Positions 1 through 11,452 of a stretch of DNA of 64,000 nt are shown here, one piece after another (the first letter of the stretch is position 1; each line of letters begins with the position of its first letter). The DNA is taken from contig OW028582.1 of the NCBI GenBank assembly GCA_932294295.1, positions 36,373,204 to 36,437,203 on the forward strand, in the 5' to 3' direction. Under the pieces are notes generated by a model. The model was not told the origin of the DNA, made no database searches, and was given only the letters and a program-made list of their open reading frames with translations. This DNA comes from Alitta virens. Taxonomy: Eukaryota > Annelida > Polychaeta > Phyllodocida > Nereididae. A program made the position numbers and the translations under genes.

Positions 1-21
1 AGCCAGAGCTAGATCCTGTAC
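1..21. repeat. End of an upstream tandem unit, including BEL target duplication
   Basis: The first 21 bases match the end of unit 1 (33139-33159) and of unit 2 (60575-60595). Bases 17-21 are tgtac, the target-site duplication repeated at 7836-7840. The window therefore opens in the last bases of another copy of the unit. Confidence 0.8.
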
Positions 22-438
22 TGTAACAGCAGCCGCTGTTGAACTTAAAATAAGAACATCCCTTTGAGTTATCACTGGCTTTATTTCCATAAACACATTA
101 GGTCTCTTTTGAGCCGTGATACTGCAATTTATAGGAATATTACAGTATTACAGTTTGTATAAATAATGAATGTATTTAATATATTGAAATGTAGAAATGT
201 ACATATCTAAGAAATTACCTTTTTTGGTGTTCCTATAATTCTTAAATAATACTATCATATAGTCTGTTGCTTCTCTCTCTCTGAGTCTTACAGTATATGA
301 ACAACAGAAAGTAATTTGAAGTATTAAGAGGAAATAGAGGTGTTAAAAACAGTAACTTTGAACAAAGAAAACAAAAGAATTGGAACTTTACAGTCCCCAG
401 CAATGCACATTGCACATGTGTGCAAACTGTGCATAACA
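22..438 (-). repeat. 3' LTR of BEL copy 1
   Basis: 417 bp, TG...CA ends when read on the plus strand. Nearly identical to the 3' LTR of copy 2 (33160-33576). It differs from its own 5' LTR at several sites, for example gcaatttataggaat here against gcaaataaaggaat there. Confidence 0.95.
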
Positions 439-447
439 CTCCCCACC
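439..447 (-). other. Polypurine tract of BEL copy 1
   Basis: The plus-strand run ctccccacc directly follows the 3' LTR, so the element strand reads ggtggggag immediately before it. This is where the plus-strand primer of an LTR element is expected. The same sequence is at 33577-33585. Confidence 0.8.
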
Positions 448-651
448 AAATGATATTAAATAATTTTAAATAAGTATAAGCAGCTACATATTTAACTTTA
501 CATCAAATGAGTCAGGAATGCTCAAACCAGAGTAATCAGCGAAGCTGCAAAGAGTAATAAAGTGTACTGTAAACATTGAATCTCCATAAACATCTGAAAG
601 GTGCGGCAAATCAGCGAGTGCTAATTTAAAGTGAATGAATAATATTTACGG

Positions 652-1110
652 TTAAGAGTCCAGCAATAAAACTAACTTCTGAACTGGTCTCTCTAAACAA
701 CTTGGAGCTGTGTGTTTTCTAGTGTTTGCAAATCCAGGGTTCCCAATTTTGACTTTAACTTTTCGAACCAACCCATCTTGTCCTGGATCCGCAGTCACTA
801 CCCGTCCTAATTTCCATTGGTTTCTCGGAATGTTATCGTCTACTACCAGCACAACATTGCCGACTGCAAGATTTTTGCGTTGTTTTGTCCATTTCGAACG
901 GGGTTGCATTAAGGATATAAATTCCTTGCACCACCTCTCCCAAAAGGCATTGGCTAGGTATTGAACCTGTCGTCAACGTTTTCTACAATAGGAATCTGCA
1001 GACTGAAATTCACAAGAAGGAGGTAATACCACATTAGCCTGCATGGTCAATAAATGATTTGGGAATATCGGCTGAAGAGATGTGGGGTCATTCAGACTGG
1101 TCACTGACAA
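652..1110 (-). pseudogene. BEL copy 1: DUF5641-like C-terminal region
   Basis: Encodes the C-terminal part of the BEL polyprotein, with residues such as FWERWCKEF and WKLGRVV typical of the DUF5641 region that follows integrase in BEL/Pao elements. Compared with copy 2 (33790-34248) the upstream part is closed by a premature stop: copy 1 reads gtcgtcaacg near 970 where copy 2 reads gtcgccaacg. Confidence 0.8.
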
Positions 1111-1113
1111 AGG

Positions 1114-2085
1114 TCAGCTATTAACAATGCTAGCAGCCTCACTCAGAAGAGTTCTGAGTCCTTCATCATCAAGAATGTGACCTTCTGAGACAAGAAGAGA
1201 ATTGAGAACGCTACGAACAGAACGAATCAACCGCTCCCAAACTCTGCCATGATGACTCGCGTTTGGAAAATTCAAGATGTAGTCGCATGAGTTTTGCATA
1301 AGAAACTCCTTGACTTGAGTGTCATTAACATTTTTCATTGACTCTTGTAAAGCTCGCATGCCACCAATGAAATTGGTGCCTCTATCAGAACGTAAAATTC
1401 TGATCGGACCACGAAGACTTAAAAATCTGCGCAACGCATTGATGAAAGAGCCAGTGTCCAATGTATTGGCTGTCTCAATGTGTATCGCTCTGGAGACAAG
1501 ACACGCGAATAGAACACCATATCTCTTTAGTTCCTTCCTTCCTTCACGGATATAGAATGGACCAAAACAGTCGACACCTACGTGAGTGAACGGAGGTCCT
1601 GGTTCCAGTCGATCCTTGGGAAGATTCGCCATCTTCTGACCTTGAGGATAACTGCGAAATCTTCTACACATGACACAGTTGTAGGTCAGCTTGGAGACAA
1701 CTGAGGTGAGACCAACAACCCAAAATCCACGACTTCTCACAGAATTTATTGTCATGCCCTTTCCTTGGTGACTTGTGCTCTCATGACAATTGCGGAAAAC
1801 AAGGTCTGTGATGATATGTGACTTTGGTAGTACAATTGGGTGTCTAATCTCATAAGGAAGTGATTCTCCTGACTTCAAGCGACCACCAACTCTCACCAGA
1901 CCATCATCATCCATGAAGGGATCAAGGCGATAAAGCTTACTGGACTTCTTCAGTCGAGAATCAGCATTTGATGTCAATTGGCTTATTTCTTCAGAGAAGG
2001 ATTCTTCTTGTGCTTTGCGACACAACCATTTTTCAGCTTTGACGAGATCTGAAACAGACAACTGAGAACGACATTTCAATTTCAA
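1114..2085 (-). pseudogene. BEL copy 1: integrase
   Basis: Integrase of the retroelement, which would insert the cDNA into host DNA. An N-terminal zinc-binding region (H-x3-H ... C-x2-C, ending CVMCRRF) is followed by a DDE catalytic core with HVGVDCFGPF, RSDRGTNF and a downstream glutamate in GRVWERLIRS. The frame is closed upstream by a stop at 2146 that separates it from RNase H; copy 2 is open at that codon. Confidence 0.9.
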
Positions 2086-2145
2086 ATTTTCAACAAACCT
2101 GAAACAGTAGGCAATGATTCTCTTTGTCCTATTCCAGCTTGAGAT

Positions 2146-2940
2146 TCAAGAAACATCAAGCAGTTGTTCAGTGACAGAAGATGCATCAGTGATGAAACAA
2201 ACAGAAGTCCTGACTTCTTTGCATGGCTCATCCAACTCATATGGTCCATCGGAGTCAAGGAGAACATTGGCTTTCCACAAGAAATCTGGTCCTTTGAACC
2301 AATCTGAGTTGATTAATTCACTGACGTTACATCCTCGGGAAGCTATGTCTGATGGATTTTCATCTGTTGTAACATGATGCCACTGTTCTGGTTGCGAAAC
2401 ATCTCTAATACTCTGGACACGATTGGCAACAAAAACGTGAAACCTCTTTGACTCATTGGATATGAAACCCAAGACAATCTTACTGTCAGTCCAATAGTGA
2501 CAGTCAATGGTATCATAGTCCAGTTCATTGTGCAGGTGGAGTCCAACCTCGGTAGACAAGACCGCAGCTGAAAGCTCAAGACGAGGAATTGTCAGAGACT
2601 TCAATGGAGCTACACGTGACTTAGCTTGGACAAGAGAACAATGAACTTTGTCATTCACATCCACCAATCTTAGGTTTGCGCATTGAGCATATCCAGTCAT
2701 GCAAGCATCAGAAAAACAATGGAGCTGTATAGTCTTTATGCTTGCAAATTCAGCTGGCTTGAAGCAACGTTTCACTGCGATTGACTCCAGCTTCGGAAGC
2801 TCTATGATCCATCTTTCCCACAAAGTCTTAAGGTGCTCAAGGAGTGGGTCATCCCAGTCGAGCTTATTATGACACATTGTCTGAAGGATGTTTTTTCCAC
2901 GCAGAAACACTGGAGCAATGAGTCCTACCGGGTCGAATTG
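2146..2940 (-). pseudogene. BEL copy 1: RT C-terminus and RNase H
   Basis: Contains FSDACMTGYAQC, PRLELSAAVL and YWTDSKIVLGF, characteristic of the RNase H part of BEL/Pao pol. It ends at a TGA (2146-2148) where copy 2 has CGA, a C-to-T change on the coding strand. Upstream stops near 2950-2973, shared with copy 2, cut it off from the reverse transcriptase. Confidence 0.88.
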
Positions 2941-2970
2941 AACAAACTGTGCTCAAGATCCCTCGACGTG

Positions 2971-3930
2971 TCAACGGATGGTTTTTAACTGTGACCCTGA
3001 ATTGGAGGACATCTGACTCAATACACCAGGACACACCCAGGGCTCGCTGAATTGGTAGGTATATTCATGGGTGAAGTCAAATTCCTTCAGATCTTCTGCC
3101 CTCGCATCTTGTGGTATGGTTTGAAGGACCGCTTTGGAGTTGCACACAAACTTGTGTAAGTGAAGACCGCTAGACCTGCAGAGAGACAAACTTTGGTCAA
3201 TAAGTTTAATAGCTTCAGCCTCTGAGCTGACAGACATCAAACCATCATCAACATAGAAATTACGATGGATAAGGTTGACTACTGCCGGACCAAACGAGTC
3301 TTTTCCATCAGTCGCTGCTCTTTTTAGACCATAGTTGGCTATTGCTGGGCTACAGATGACTCCAAACAGATGAACTGTGCTGCGCAGAACTATGATGTCA
3401 TTGTTGAAGTTGTTGTTTTCAAACCATAGAAACCTTAAAAAGTTCCTATCTTATTTGCATACTTTGAATTGGTAGAACATACTTTGCACATCACACATGA
3501 ATGCAATCGCTTCTTTTCTGAAACGACACAAAACACCAACAAGTGCGTTCATCAGATCTGGTCCAGACATCAGAAAGTCGTTCAATGATCTACCCTTGTA
3601 CTTAGCACTGGCATCCATGACCACACGAAGTTTGCTTGGTTTGGAGGGGTTGTAGACCCCGTGGTGTGGAAGATAGTAGGTAGCAGTGTCATCTTACAGC
3701 TCTGACTGTGGTACCCTTTCGGCATATCCCTTATCTGGTAAGTCCTGCATAAACTTGACGTAGAGATTGTAGTGCTCTGGCTGACATCTAAATCTTTTTA
3801 CGAGGCTCTTAAGTCTATTCATTGCTACTTGCTTGTTATTCTCAGGTAGATTGTGGGCGTCTCTCCAAGGCAATGGCATCTCATAGTGCCCATCTTCTGT
3901 TTTTTGGGTGTTACTGTCCATCAGTGCCAT
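2971..3930 (-). pseudogene. BEL copy 1: reverse transcriptase
   Basis: Reverse transcriptase of the pol region: [27 protein letters not shown] and the catalytic YVDDGL are visible. It is interrupted by a TAA at about 3694, where copy 2 has a Gln codon, and by a second TAA just after a VCK tripeptide (about 3450), which both copies share. The shared stop means the parental element was already dead before the unit was duplicated. Confidence 0.9.
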
Positions 3931-4013
3931 GAATCGTTTGTCTTCAACAGAGAAATCCTTGCCATTCCTGAAATCTTCCTCTCTTCTGAAGAAGTGAATG
4001 ACATCTTGAGGGC

Positions 4014-4688
4014 TTATGATTTCCTTTGCTGAGGTCCGAAGCGCAATGAAGGAACCTGTAACATCAGAAAAAGTTGGGCATATGGTCCGTCTCCAATTGC
4101 AGGTATGACCTCACTTGGCATTAGGGCTCTTGGGCATGTGTATCCAATTAGAAGTCCAATGCTGCAGTCAGCCTTTGGCATCAAATTCTTAACCATAGGT
4201 CTCAGGTAAGGCCAATGTTTTGCAACTTGGGCAGTTGGAATGCAGTCCCTGTTGGCAGGAATATGATTGTGACTGTATACCACTGTTAACGGAATCTCAA
4301 CTTTGCTATCAAATCCTCTGATCCTCAATCCAGACAGACGCTTGCTTTCCATGGTGCGACATTCAGCTGTCATTGTGGACAACTTCAAAGTGACAGAAGT
4401 GCCATCAATATCAAGATGATTGCAGGTCTCTTCAGAGATGAAAGATGTGTCAGATTGAGAGTCAAGCAGGGCGTAAGTGAGGATCTCATGTTGTGGATTA
4501 GAATGATGTGAGACATAAACAGGTACAACCATTGTGGTTCTCTTTATCTGATGATCATGTGTCAAAAATGAGACATGCTTAGCTTCAGATTCTTTACCAT
4601 ACTTAGCAGTGGCTGACCCATCACTCGTTCCATTCTTCTTATTCGTCTTAACTTCGAGTTGAGAACCCCTTTGCATTTCACCATGCAT
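4014..4688 (-). pseudogene. BEL copy 1: aspartic protease (DUF1758-like)
   Basis: Contains YALLDSQSDTSFI, which fits the catalytic Asp-Ser loop of retropepsins in its BEL/Pao form (DSQSD in place of DSGA), then LIGYTCPRAL. It would release gag and pol products. The upstream zinc knuckle at about 4690-4790 is read in this frame. Confidence 0.85.
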
Positions 4689-4689
4689 A

Positions 4690-5413
4690 ACAGTGGGATG
4701 ATTCTTCTGACAATCTGCACACTGGAGACGTTTCTTGCAGTCCCTTGCTAGATGACCACCTCTTAAGCAACCAAAGCAGATAGTCCTTTGCCTGTAATGA
4801 AAGTTTTCTTTTCTTCAAAGGATTTGCCTTTTAACTTGAAACATTTTTCTAACTGGTGATTGTCTTTGTTACAATACAAGCAGTTGCTAGATTTACCATT
4901 TACAGTGTTACAAGATCTGCCAGAAACAGTCCATTTCACTGACTCAGCTTTTTGACCCTTTTGAATACCCTTTCTTTCAGCAGCTGCTTGCAATGAAACA
5001 ACTGGATCACAAACAATGTCTGATTCATTTGCAAGAAATTTAACAAATTCAGAAAATGTTGGGTACCTAGACAGACGTCTGGTTGTATGTACTACTCTAG
5101 CCCACCTAGACACAATCCAGTCTGGCAGCTTAGAGAGCATGACACGATTTTGTAAGTCATCATCCAATACTCTAAGGCTGCTGTTTGTTCTGTAAGCAAC
5201 CTCACACTGACGCAAGAAGTCACTGAACTCCCGAAGACCAACATAATCTTTGGCAACAAACTCTTTGCCAATTTTCAATTTTTTGTTTGAAGGCTTGTGC
5301 AATAACAAAGTTGTTTCCAAAACGCTTTTCAATGAGTTCAATGGCTTCATAGTATGCATCATCTGTAGGCATGATGAGAAAATTTTCAACACAATGTTTT
5401 GCATCACCAGCAA
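4690..5413 (-). pseudogene. BEL copy 1: gag C-terminus with zinc knuckles
   Basis: Nucleocapsid-like end of gag. One CCHC knuckle reads C-LY-C-NKDN-H-QLEK-C. A second (CFGCLRGGHLARDC) lies in a different frame at about 4730-4780, so one base is out of register between them. The same frame change is present in copy 2, so it is an inherited defect or, less likely, a recoding site. Confidence 0.8.
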
Positions 5414-6797
5414 GACAATCTTTTAAATAATTCAATTTCTCTGCACAATCAATGTCTTTTCTTTCAATTAAAGTACGAAAGGCATTTCTCCAACTTGGGT
5501 ATTCAAGTGGATTGCCTGAAAAAACACATGGGTCAGGTGGCTTGAGTCTGTTTAGACTAAACAGCTGACTGAAAGTTTTGACTAAATCAATGATCTGTTG
5601 TGGCTCTGTGTAATTCACAGGTTGATGTGTGTGATTGTTTGTTGACACTTGCAAAGACTGATTATGAACTGGCATTGATTGTTCAGACTGAGGGATAAAA
5701 TTTGCAGCTTTACAATTAAGATCAGAATTTAAGTTTACAAGCACAGAGTTTGTCTTTGAATTTTCATTATATGAGAAGGGTGCATTTAAGTGTCTATTGC
5801 AAGTACCATTCACCCCAGCACCGCTTTGTTGTACAGAAACAGTGGCTATTGGGTTACAATGAGCATTGACAATCCCAGCTGATTCAGTCAGGATTTGATT
5901 TTTAACAACAGGAGTGTTAAAACCAATCAATCCTTGGCTAGACTGATTTGAAGCTGAGAAAGCTGGAATGGTGTGGGGTTCATTGACTGGCAAGTGGCTC
6001 ATGACTGTCAAGCTGAGACTACAAGCTGTGAAAGCAGGAAATGTAGCATCCAGCTTGGTTATTGGATCTTGTAAGTTTGAACTGACAATACCAGTCGAAC
6101 TGAGATTTGATTGCTTTGTTTGAGTAATACTTGTGGAGTAATCAGCATGTTGTGAGACAAACTGAGGAACTGGTTTGTTCAGTGTGCTATAAAGCAGCTG
6201 AGATGAAGGGAAATTTGGAATTTGTGCATCACTGAAGGCTATAAATTTGGCTTCTTCTATTTCAAGATCACGCATAGTTTTTAACTTATTTAATTTAGTT
6301 CCATGCTCATTTTCAGCATCAAAATATTTCAATTTTGTCCTCAAAGTGGCAGCTTTTGCTATAAATTCAGCTTTCATTGATGTCACAGATTTTGTTTGTT
6401 TGCTAGAACCACCAGAATGGGATCTATAAGAGGATGATTGGTGGCTAGCAGAATGTTGTGATTTTGATTGTCTTCCACCTTTGTGGCTGACAGTTGACCT
6501 TGGAAGGCTTTTAGCTTCTAATGTACGCAATGCTTCAGTTACAATGTGCAACGTTGTTCTGTTTGTAGACTCACACTCATTGAGTTCTTCAATAAACTCA
6601 TCATATTTACTTGGGCGCAATTCTGTGAGCTCATGAAAAGCATCAGAGACACTGACTACACACTTCTCAAGTTCATTTCTGAATTTGATAAGCTCAGAAA
6701 CTTCAAAATGACCACTATCAATTGCACTTCGGCATATGACTACACAGCGCCTCTGATTTGTCACAGCCTTCTTAAATTGCTTAACATGGAGATCCAA
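5280..6797 (-). pseudogene. BEL copy 1: gag (DUF1759-like)
   Basis: Long gag frame with a low-complexity Ser/Gln/Asn-rich middle and a C-terminal block FSGNPLEYPSWRNAF ... RFGNN typical of the BEL/Pao gag domain (DUF1759). The N-terminal 100 residues look like a helical, coiled-coil-prone segment. The conserved domain runs off frame near 5280 into the next frame, as in copy 2. Confidence 0.85.
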
Positions 6798-6816
6798 AGT
6801 ATATTCGTACCCCTTT

Positions 6817-7326
6817 TCAAGTTTTTACTCTTTGACTATGCTTAATCCCCTGACAATAAGCAAAACCTAACTCACCTGTTTGATTGCTGTCTTGTGGCTG
6901 GGTAGGTTGATTGACTATGTTAGAAATAGTTCTGTTTGTAACATTGTCTTTTACAGTTTGTGACATATTGTCTCCTTGGGAGTCCATCATGATAGTCTTT
7001 CCATTGGTAAATGTCTTTGTAGCCAGTGTGGCTCCTTGTACAGTAGATCCATTTCCTTGGAAATTCGCATATGGAGGCTCCAATGTTAGTCCACTCAGGC
7101 TAGACAAGCAGTCAGCATCATGAGGTTTTATCTGAGGTGAATATGGGTCGACCTCAGACAGGTCAAGCTCATTTCTTGAGGGTGGCAATTGTTCAAATAT
7201 GTCGAGGTGTGGCATTAACAGGTCGCCAAAATATTGGTCCATCTCACTCTCAAGCGGTAGTATATCCTTTTCATAACATGTGTTGACCTTGTGTTGGAAG
7301 CCATCTTTGGCAGAAGCAGAAGCCAT
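6817..7326 (-). CDS. BEL copy 1: N-terminal ORF of unknown function
   Basis: A 169-residue frame directly downstream of the 5' LTR and in a different frame from gag. It is acidic and rich in Asn/Thr/Gln, and I recognise no domain. It is kept at full length in copy 2 (39936-40445) with a handful of substitutions. It may be the start of gag separated by a frame break, or an independent leader protein. Confidence 0.6.
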   Translation of the reverse strand: MASASAKDGFQHKVNTCYEKDILPLESEMDQYFGDLLMPHLDIFEQLPPSRNELDLSEVDPYSPQIKPHDADCLSSLSGLTLEPPYANFQGNGSTVQGATLATKTFTNGKTIMMDSQGDNMSQTVKDNVTNRTISNIVNQPTQPQDSNQTGELGFAYCQGIKHSQRVKT

Positions 7327-7394
7327 CAGTAGTGGTCATTGACAGTGTATATTTTAGAAGTTGATGTGTAGGCAAAGTGTTCTAAGCTCAAAAA

Positions 7395-7410
7395 GGTATT
7401 ACTTAAACCA
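7395..7410 (-). other. Candidate primer-binding site of BEL copy 1
   Basis: On the element strand tggtttaagtaatacc begins about ten bases inside the 5' LTR boundary, and copy 2 has a near copy. The TGG start suits pairing with a tRNA 3' CCA end. The tRNA is not identified, and the distance from the LTR is larger than usual. Confidence 0.25.
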
Positions 7411-7420
7411 AAAGTATCAC

Positions 7421-7835
7421 TGTAACAGCAGCCGCTGTTGAACTTAAAATAAGAACATCCCTTTGAGTTATCACTGGCTTTATTTCCATAAACACATTAG
7501 GTCTCTTAAGAGCCGTGATACTGCAAATAAAGGAATATTACAGTATTACAGTTTGTATAAATAATGAATGTATTTAATATATTGAAATGTAGAAATGTAC
7601 ATATCTAAGAAATTACCTTTTTTGGTGTTCTTATAATTCTTAAATAATACTATCATATAGTCTGTTGCTTCTCTCTCTCGGAGTCTTACAGTATATGAAC
7701 AACAGAAAGTAATTTGAAGTATTAAGAGGAAATAGAGGTGTTAAAACAGTAACTGTGAACAAAGAAAACAAAAGAATTGGAACATTACAGTCCCCAGCAA
7801 TGCACATTGCACATGTGTGCAAACTGTGCATAACA
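7421..7835 (-). repeat. 5' LTR of BEL copy 1
   Basis: 415 bp with TG...CA ends, followed by target duplication tgtac at 7836-7840. It matches the 5' LTR of copy 2 (40540-40955) better than the 3' LTR of its own element. Confidence 0.95.
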
Positions 7836-7840
7836 TGTAC

Positions 7841-8490
7841 TGTCAAAGTGTCTAAGTACCTGTTGTTGGCCTTTGTGTATTTATTGGAGATAAACTTCTT
7901 GTAGAGCTGATATTTTTGTTTCACTCAAATAGACATCTGTCAATTAGGTGAATCTGAAATAACAAAATCACCTATAAAATATGTATATTCGACCTATCTG
8001 ATAAATAATTACAATGTACAATGTTTGAATGTTTATAATATAAATAAAAAAATGTCACATAAATTCAGATTAATTTCGAGATTGCAAGCACAGCTACTTA
8101 CAAGACATAGCAGCTCTGGGATGACTTCTACACAAAAAACACCAATATCACCTTTAGCTCTCGGAAATAGCCTTAATTTACTAGATTATGCATGTGCATG
8201 TATACTAATTATTACACTTCATAATTTAGGCAGAGATGTTTCATGCCGAATGAGTAGCAATACAATGCTAGGAAGCACTCTAACATTCAACACAAAACTG
8301 TGAACATTACACACATCCTTGTAACTGCTGGATACTCTAGGCACCTGACTGAGGTGGAGAGCCATAGGAGCCACCAGTACAACTTTAAAATTGACATGTA
8401 TGGATGTGTGGCTCTTAAATCAATTTTATTACATTCTGAAGAGTCTCTAAGTATGCATCAGTGTGAAAGGGGCTCTCTAAAAGAGTATGA
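7841..8490. other. Left edge of unit 1, no gene recognised
   Basis: AT-rich and without a recognisable coding sequence. It is repeated at 40961-41777 and 60938-61867. Unit 1 lacks about 260 bp that units 2 and 3 carry just before the ggatactctagg segment, and unit 2 lacks about 90 bp that units 1 and 3 carry near 8053-8140. Confidence 0.6.
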
Positions 8491-8730
8491 GCTACATCCC
8501 AGCTGGATGTTGATCGCATGAGATGTTAAATTGAAGGTGCCGTGTACTCCGTGTCTATGCGGAGGCAAGTAAAAACCCCACCCATGGGGTGAATGTGTAA
8601 CACGGTGTGGACACCAAGGCTTATCACTTCATCATTACATCTGCCTCCGGCAGCTGGTCATATCAGCTGACTATAAACAGACCCAGATTTGAGACACATG
8701 TGAACGTCAATACTGAAGTAAGTAAGATTT
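8491..8730 (+). mobile_element. SINE fragment, family 1 (3' body)
   Basis: One copy of a dispersed repeat also seen at 18715-19033, 24536-24668 and 27950-28190 and their unit-2 counterparts. Its body contains tatgcggaggcaagtaaaa and the segment gctggtcatat, and it ends in an agtaagtaag tail. The copy at 18715-19033 preserves a tRNA-like head, which makes this a tRNA-derived SINE. Confidence 0.6.
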
Positions 8731-8810
8731 TCTCTTGACGGATAAGGGGGTGCATCCCTACCTGGTCGCACCTCGACTTTCCCTCGCTCGTACAAGTGGC
8801 TGCAGTTAAT

Positions 8811-10246
8811 ATATATATATCTTTTATTCGACAGCTTCATGTCATTCATGTGTCACAATGTAAACAGAAAATACAATGTAAATGACATACATAATAGAAA
8901 AGTAGTAAATAAAACTAGGTTCCAGCTACGACAAAGATTTGTTACAATACAATAGCAACATAATAATGTACAGTTTTCAATGTGAAGTTCAATCTTGTTA
9001 TATCTATATATTTAATCGTACAGCATTATCCATAACAAATGATCTAACACATAGGTAATTAAAAGGAACGTATATTCAAGTATGTAAAAATATACAAGAT
9101 CAAAGATATGGTATACAAATGTTTATAATGCAGAGACTCAGAATGATGGTCAACATGTTTAATGCCAGACGATGGATGATGACTCAAACGTTTATTAGGC
9201 ATCAAAATTTACCAGAAATCTTTCAAGGGATTTTAACAACTCAGGCTCTTTTGATTTCATGATGGTCTTAAATCTATCTTCACTGTTTAGTTGCACAAAA
9301 TTATCTATGTAATCATTAGCTACTTTAAGGAGTTCCTCACGACTAAGTTTATTATGCGGACATACTATGAGACAATGTTTTTCATCTTCAACTTCATGCA
9401 TACTGCATTTTAGGCATAGCCTCTCAGCTGCTGGCAATATAGGATTTTCATGTCTACCTGTTTCAATACGCAAATTATGTGAGCTTACTCTAAATCTGGC
9501 GATTTTATTATACGTTTTTCTGCTTTGGTTTAATAAGAGATAAGGTTCTAGTCTATAATAAGTCTTTTATAGGTTTATAGGTTCTAAGTTTTGGCTGTAA
9601 CGTAGAATCATTTATTTCAGCTAATATAGTTTCCTGACATTTATCATAAATTTTAGATTTGAATGTTTTAATAATGGATTCTAGCTCATTATTTGCAAGT
9701 CTTAAATGGTCTCTTTGCGGATAATTTTCATTGAGTATATGAATAATTTTTGCAACCCAAGCGTTATTACCAGAAGTGTTAATCTCTTTTTGCTCGTTTA
9801 AACATTTTTTAAGAATATTATTAGCTGGCAGTTTTTCCAGTTTAATCCAGTAGTTGATTATTCTGAACTGTTGCCGCACATGTAATGGGAATCTGCCTGT
9901 CTCACTTGTAATGAAGTCTGTCTCCTAACTCCCAGCATATTTTTCAGATATCCTAATTGTACCTTTTCTAGGTTATTAACAGGTTTGTGACTGGACCATA
10001 GTTCACGATTATATTCAAGGACTGGTAAAATATATGTGTCAAACATTTTTAGAGCAAGTTTAGGAGTGATGTATCCTAATGCCTGCTTAGTGTCACTTTG
10101 CAAAGCAAAAAGTGCTTTTTGGGCTTGTGTAACAAGATAATCAGTCACTTTTGCATGCATTTTACATTTGTTAGTTAACACATGTCCTAGATATTTAAAG
10201 GTGTCAACGTTTTTAATTAGTTGTGTATCATAGTAAAATTGCTATT
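8811..10246 (-). mobile_element. 5'-truncated LINE (LINE-3) with 6-bp target duplication
   Basis: A non-LTR retrotransposon 3' portion. Frames at 9858-10181, 9553-9879 and 9195-9473 encode the region after the RT domain, ending in a Cys/His cluster CLKCSMHEVEDEKHCLIVC shared with the LINE at 28371-31773. It is broken by frameshifts and stops. The 3' end carries an (AT)n tail (8811-8821). Target duplication gttaat is at 8805-8810 and 10247-10252. Units 2 and 3 have the uninterrupted site gcagttaatgcatag, so this insertion is private to unit 1. Confidence 0.85.
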
Positions 10247-10252
10247 GTTAAT

Positions 10253-11250
10253 GCATGGACACGTGTTGCTACATTGATGCCAAACTATTTTTATAAACTT
10301 GTACTATTTTATGGTACGAATTGTAAAACTGTTTAACAAATGCTCCAACACAAACGTGTGTAGAAAAAAGGGCAATTTTTATTTGTGAGTTTCGGGGGGG
10401 GGGGGGGGAGGGATGATTACATTGTTACAAATGTTTGGGTGTATACCCCCCATCCCCGCCCCCCCCCCCCCCCGTATCGATGCCCCTGGCCGCTGGAGAC
10501 TTGCACTTTATGAGTGTGGGTTCAAAGCAATAGAAAAGGCAAGATATGACACAACAGTTTTGTAACATCATTTATCAGTTATAATACAACTATTATAAAA
10601 GTAACAAAACATGCAAATACATGCTTGCAATAATGACATTTAATGCATTCAACATATTATAACAATGTACGCTTTAAATGGTTAATACTTTGCTCAACAA
10701 AAGAAGTTCAGCATCATGGCAAACAGATTTTATTCAGGGTAATACACTTAATTTTGAAAATTTGAAATCATACAGTTGACTTCACAAACACACATTCCAC
10801 AAAGGGCCTATTCCACAACACAATCATGCAGTCATACTGCATGTCATAATATGTATGCAAAATGTGAATAAATGTGGCTGATGTCATTGTTATACATATA
10901 TGTCATTGTTGTCATAGGAATCCTATATGTAATATTGCATATATCATATTGTAGTTGGGAACTTAGTTATTTAACCATATTTTTGTCCATAATTATCATT
11001 ATTACACTTAGGATTATAGCAGTTAAGTATGAACTGAATTTTACAAACCACTCAATTAAAATAAATGAGTGAGATAATTCAACTAAAATATCACTAGAGG
11101 GCTATCTCAGCCAACTGACATCATCAAAAATAATGTGTATTGCATCGCAGAGTATAATTACCTACTGATCTAATTCGCTGTATATCTATTGACTACAATT
11201 GTCGAACAAAATACCAACTCACAAAACAGATCTCCCACTTTGGCAATTAT
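10253..11250. other. Non-coding spacer with poly-G and poly-C tracts
   Basis: No gene recognised. A run of 15 G (10394-10408) and a run of 15 C (10459-10473) lie 50 bases apart. In units 2 and 3 the same place is a compact inverted repeat without the long homopolymers (about 42265-42302 and 62345-62392). Downstream sequence to about 12930 is absent from units 2 and 3. Confidence 0.5.
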
Positions 11251-11324
11251 ACATGGCCAATGTGCCACGTGCGTTTTCCATGAGAAGGATAAACGCATGG
11301 AAAACGTGGCACATTTGGCCATGT
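11251..11324. repeat. Short perfect-type hairpin
   Basis: Left arm 11251-11282 (starting acatggccaatgtgccac) and right arm 11296-11324 (ending gtggcacatttggccatgt) are near-perfect inverted copies of about 30 bases around a 13-base loop. It would form a stable stem in DNA or RNA. No surrounding gene explains it; it may be a tiny palindromic transposon. Confidence 0.6.
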
Positions 11325-11452
11325 AAGTATTCAATTTTTCATTACGTTGCTAAGGTCAACACTATGATCAAATGTATCATCGAGGCTAATAGTACAAAAT
11401 TATCACAGTGACATATGAATTTAATAATTACTTTAGTCTTATTAAAGTTGTC

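Larger units (their letters stand above)
22..7835 (-). mobile_element. BEL/Pao LTR retrotransposon, copy 1 (defective)
   Basis: Complete element flanked by tgtac on both sides (17-21 and 7836-7840), with LTRs beginning TG and ending CA. In element orientation the order is 5' LTR, an N-terminal ORF, gag with a DUF1759-like region and zinc knuckles, an aspartic protease of the DUF1758 type, reverse transcriptase with YVDD, RNase H, integrase with HHCC and DDE regions, and a DUF5641-like tail. That order is diagnostic of BEL/Pao. The reading frame is broken several times. Some breaks are shared with copy 2; others, such as the stops at 3694 and 2146, occur only here. It cannot encode an uninterrupted polyprotein. 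Confidence 0.95.

Noticed and set aside
242..439. A small protein frame repeated in each LTR
   Set aside because: It lies within the LTR, overlaps the terminal repeat boundary and has no conserved domain; it is a chance frame copied with the LTRs.
652..964. Plus-strand frames opposite the BEL coding region
   Set aside because: They are antisense shadows of the BEL polyprotein, repeated at the same place in both copies, and have no matching features.
4690..5413. Programmed frameshifting between gag and pol
   Set aside because: Frame changes near 4790 and 5280 are shared by the two copies, but both descend from one insertion, so sharing is expected. No clear slippery heptamer with downstream structure was seen.
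10394..10473. G-quadruplex regulatory element
   Set aside because: The homopolymer G and C runs replace a simple inverted repeat present in units 2 and 3, and no gene begins nearby, so slippage expansion is the simpler reading.
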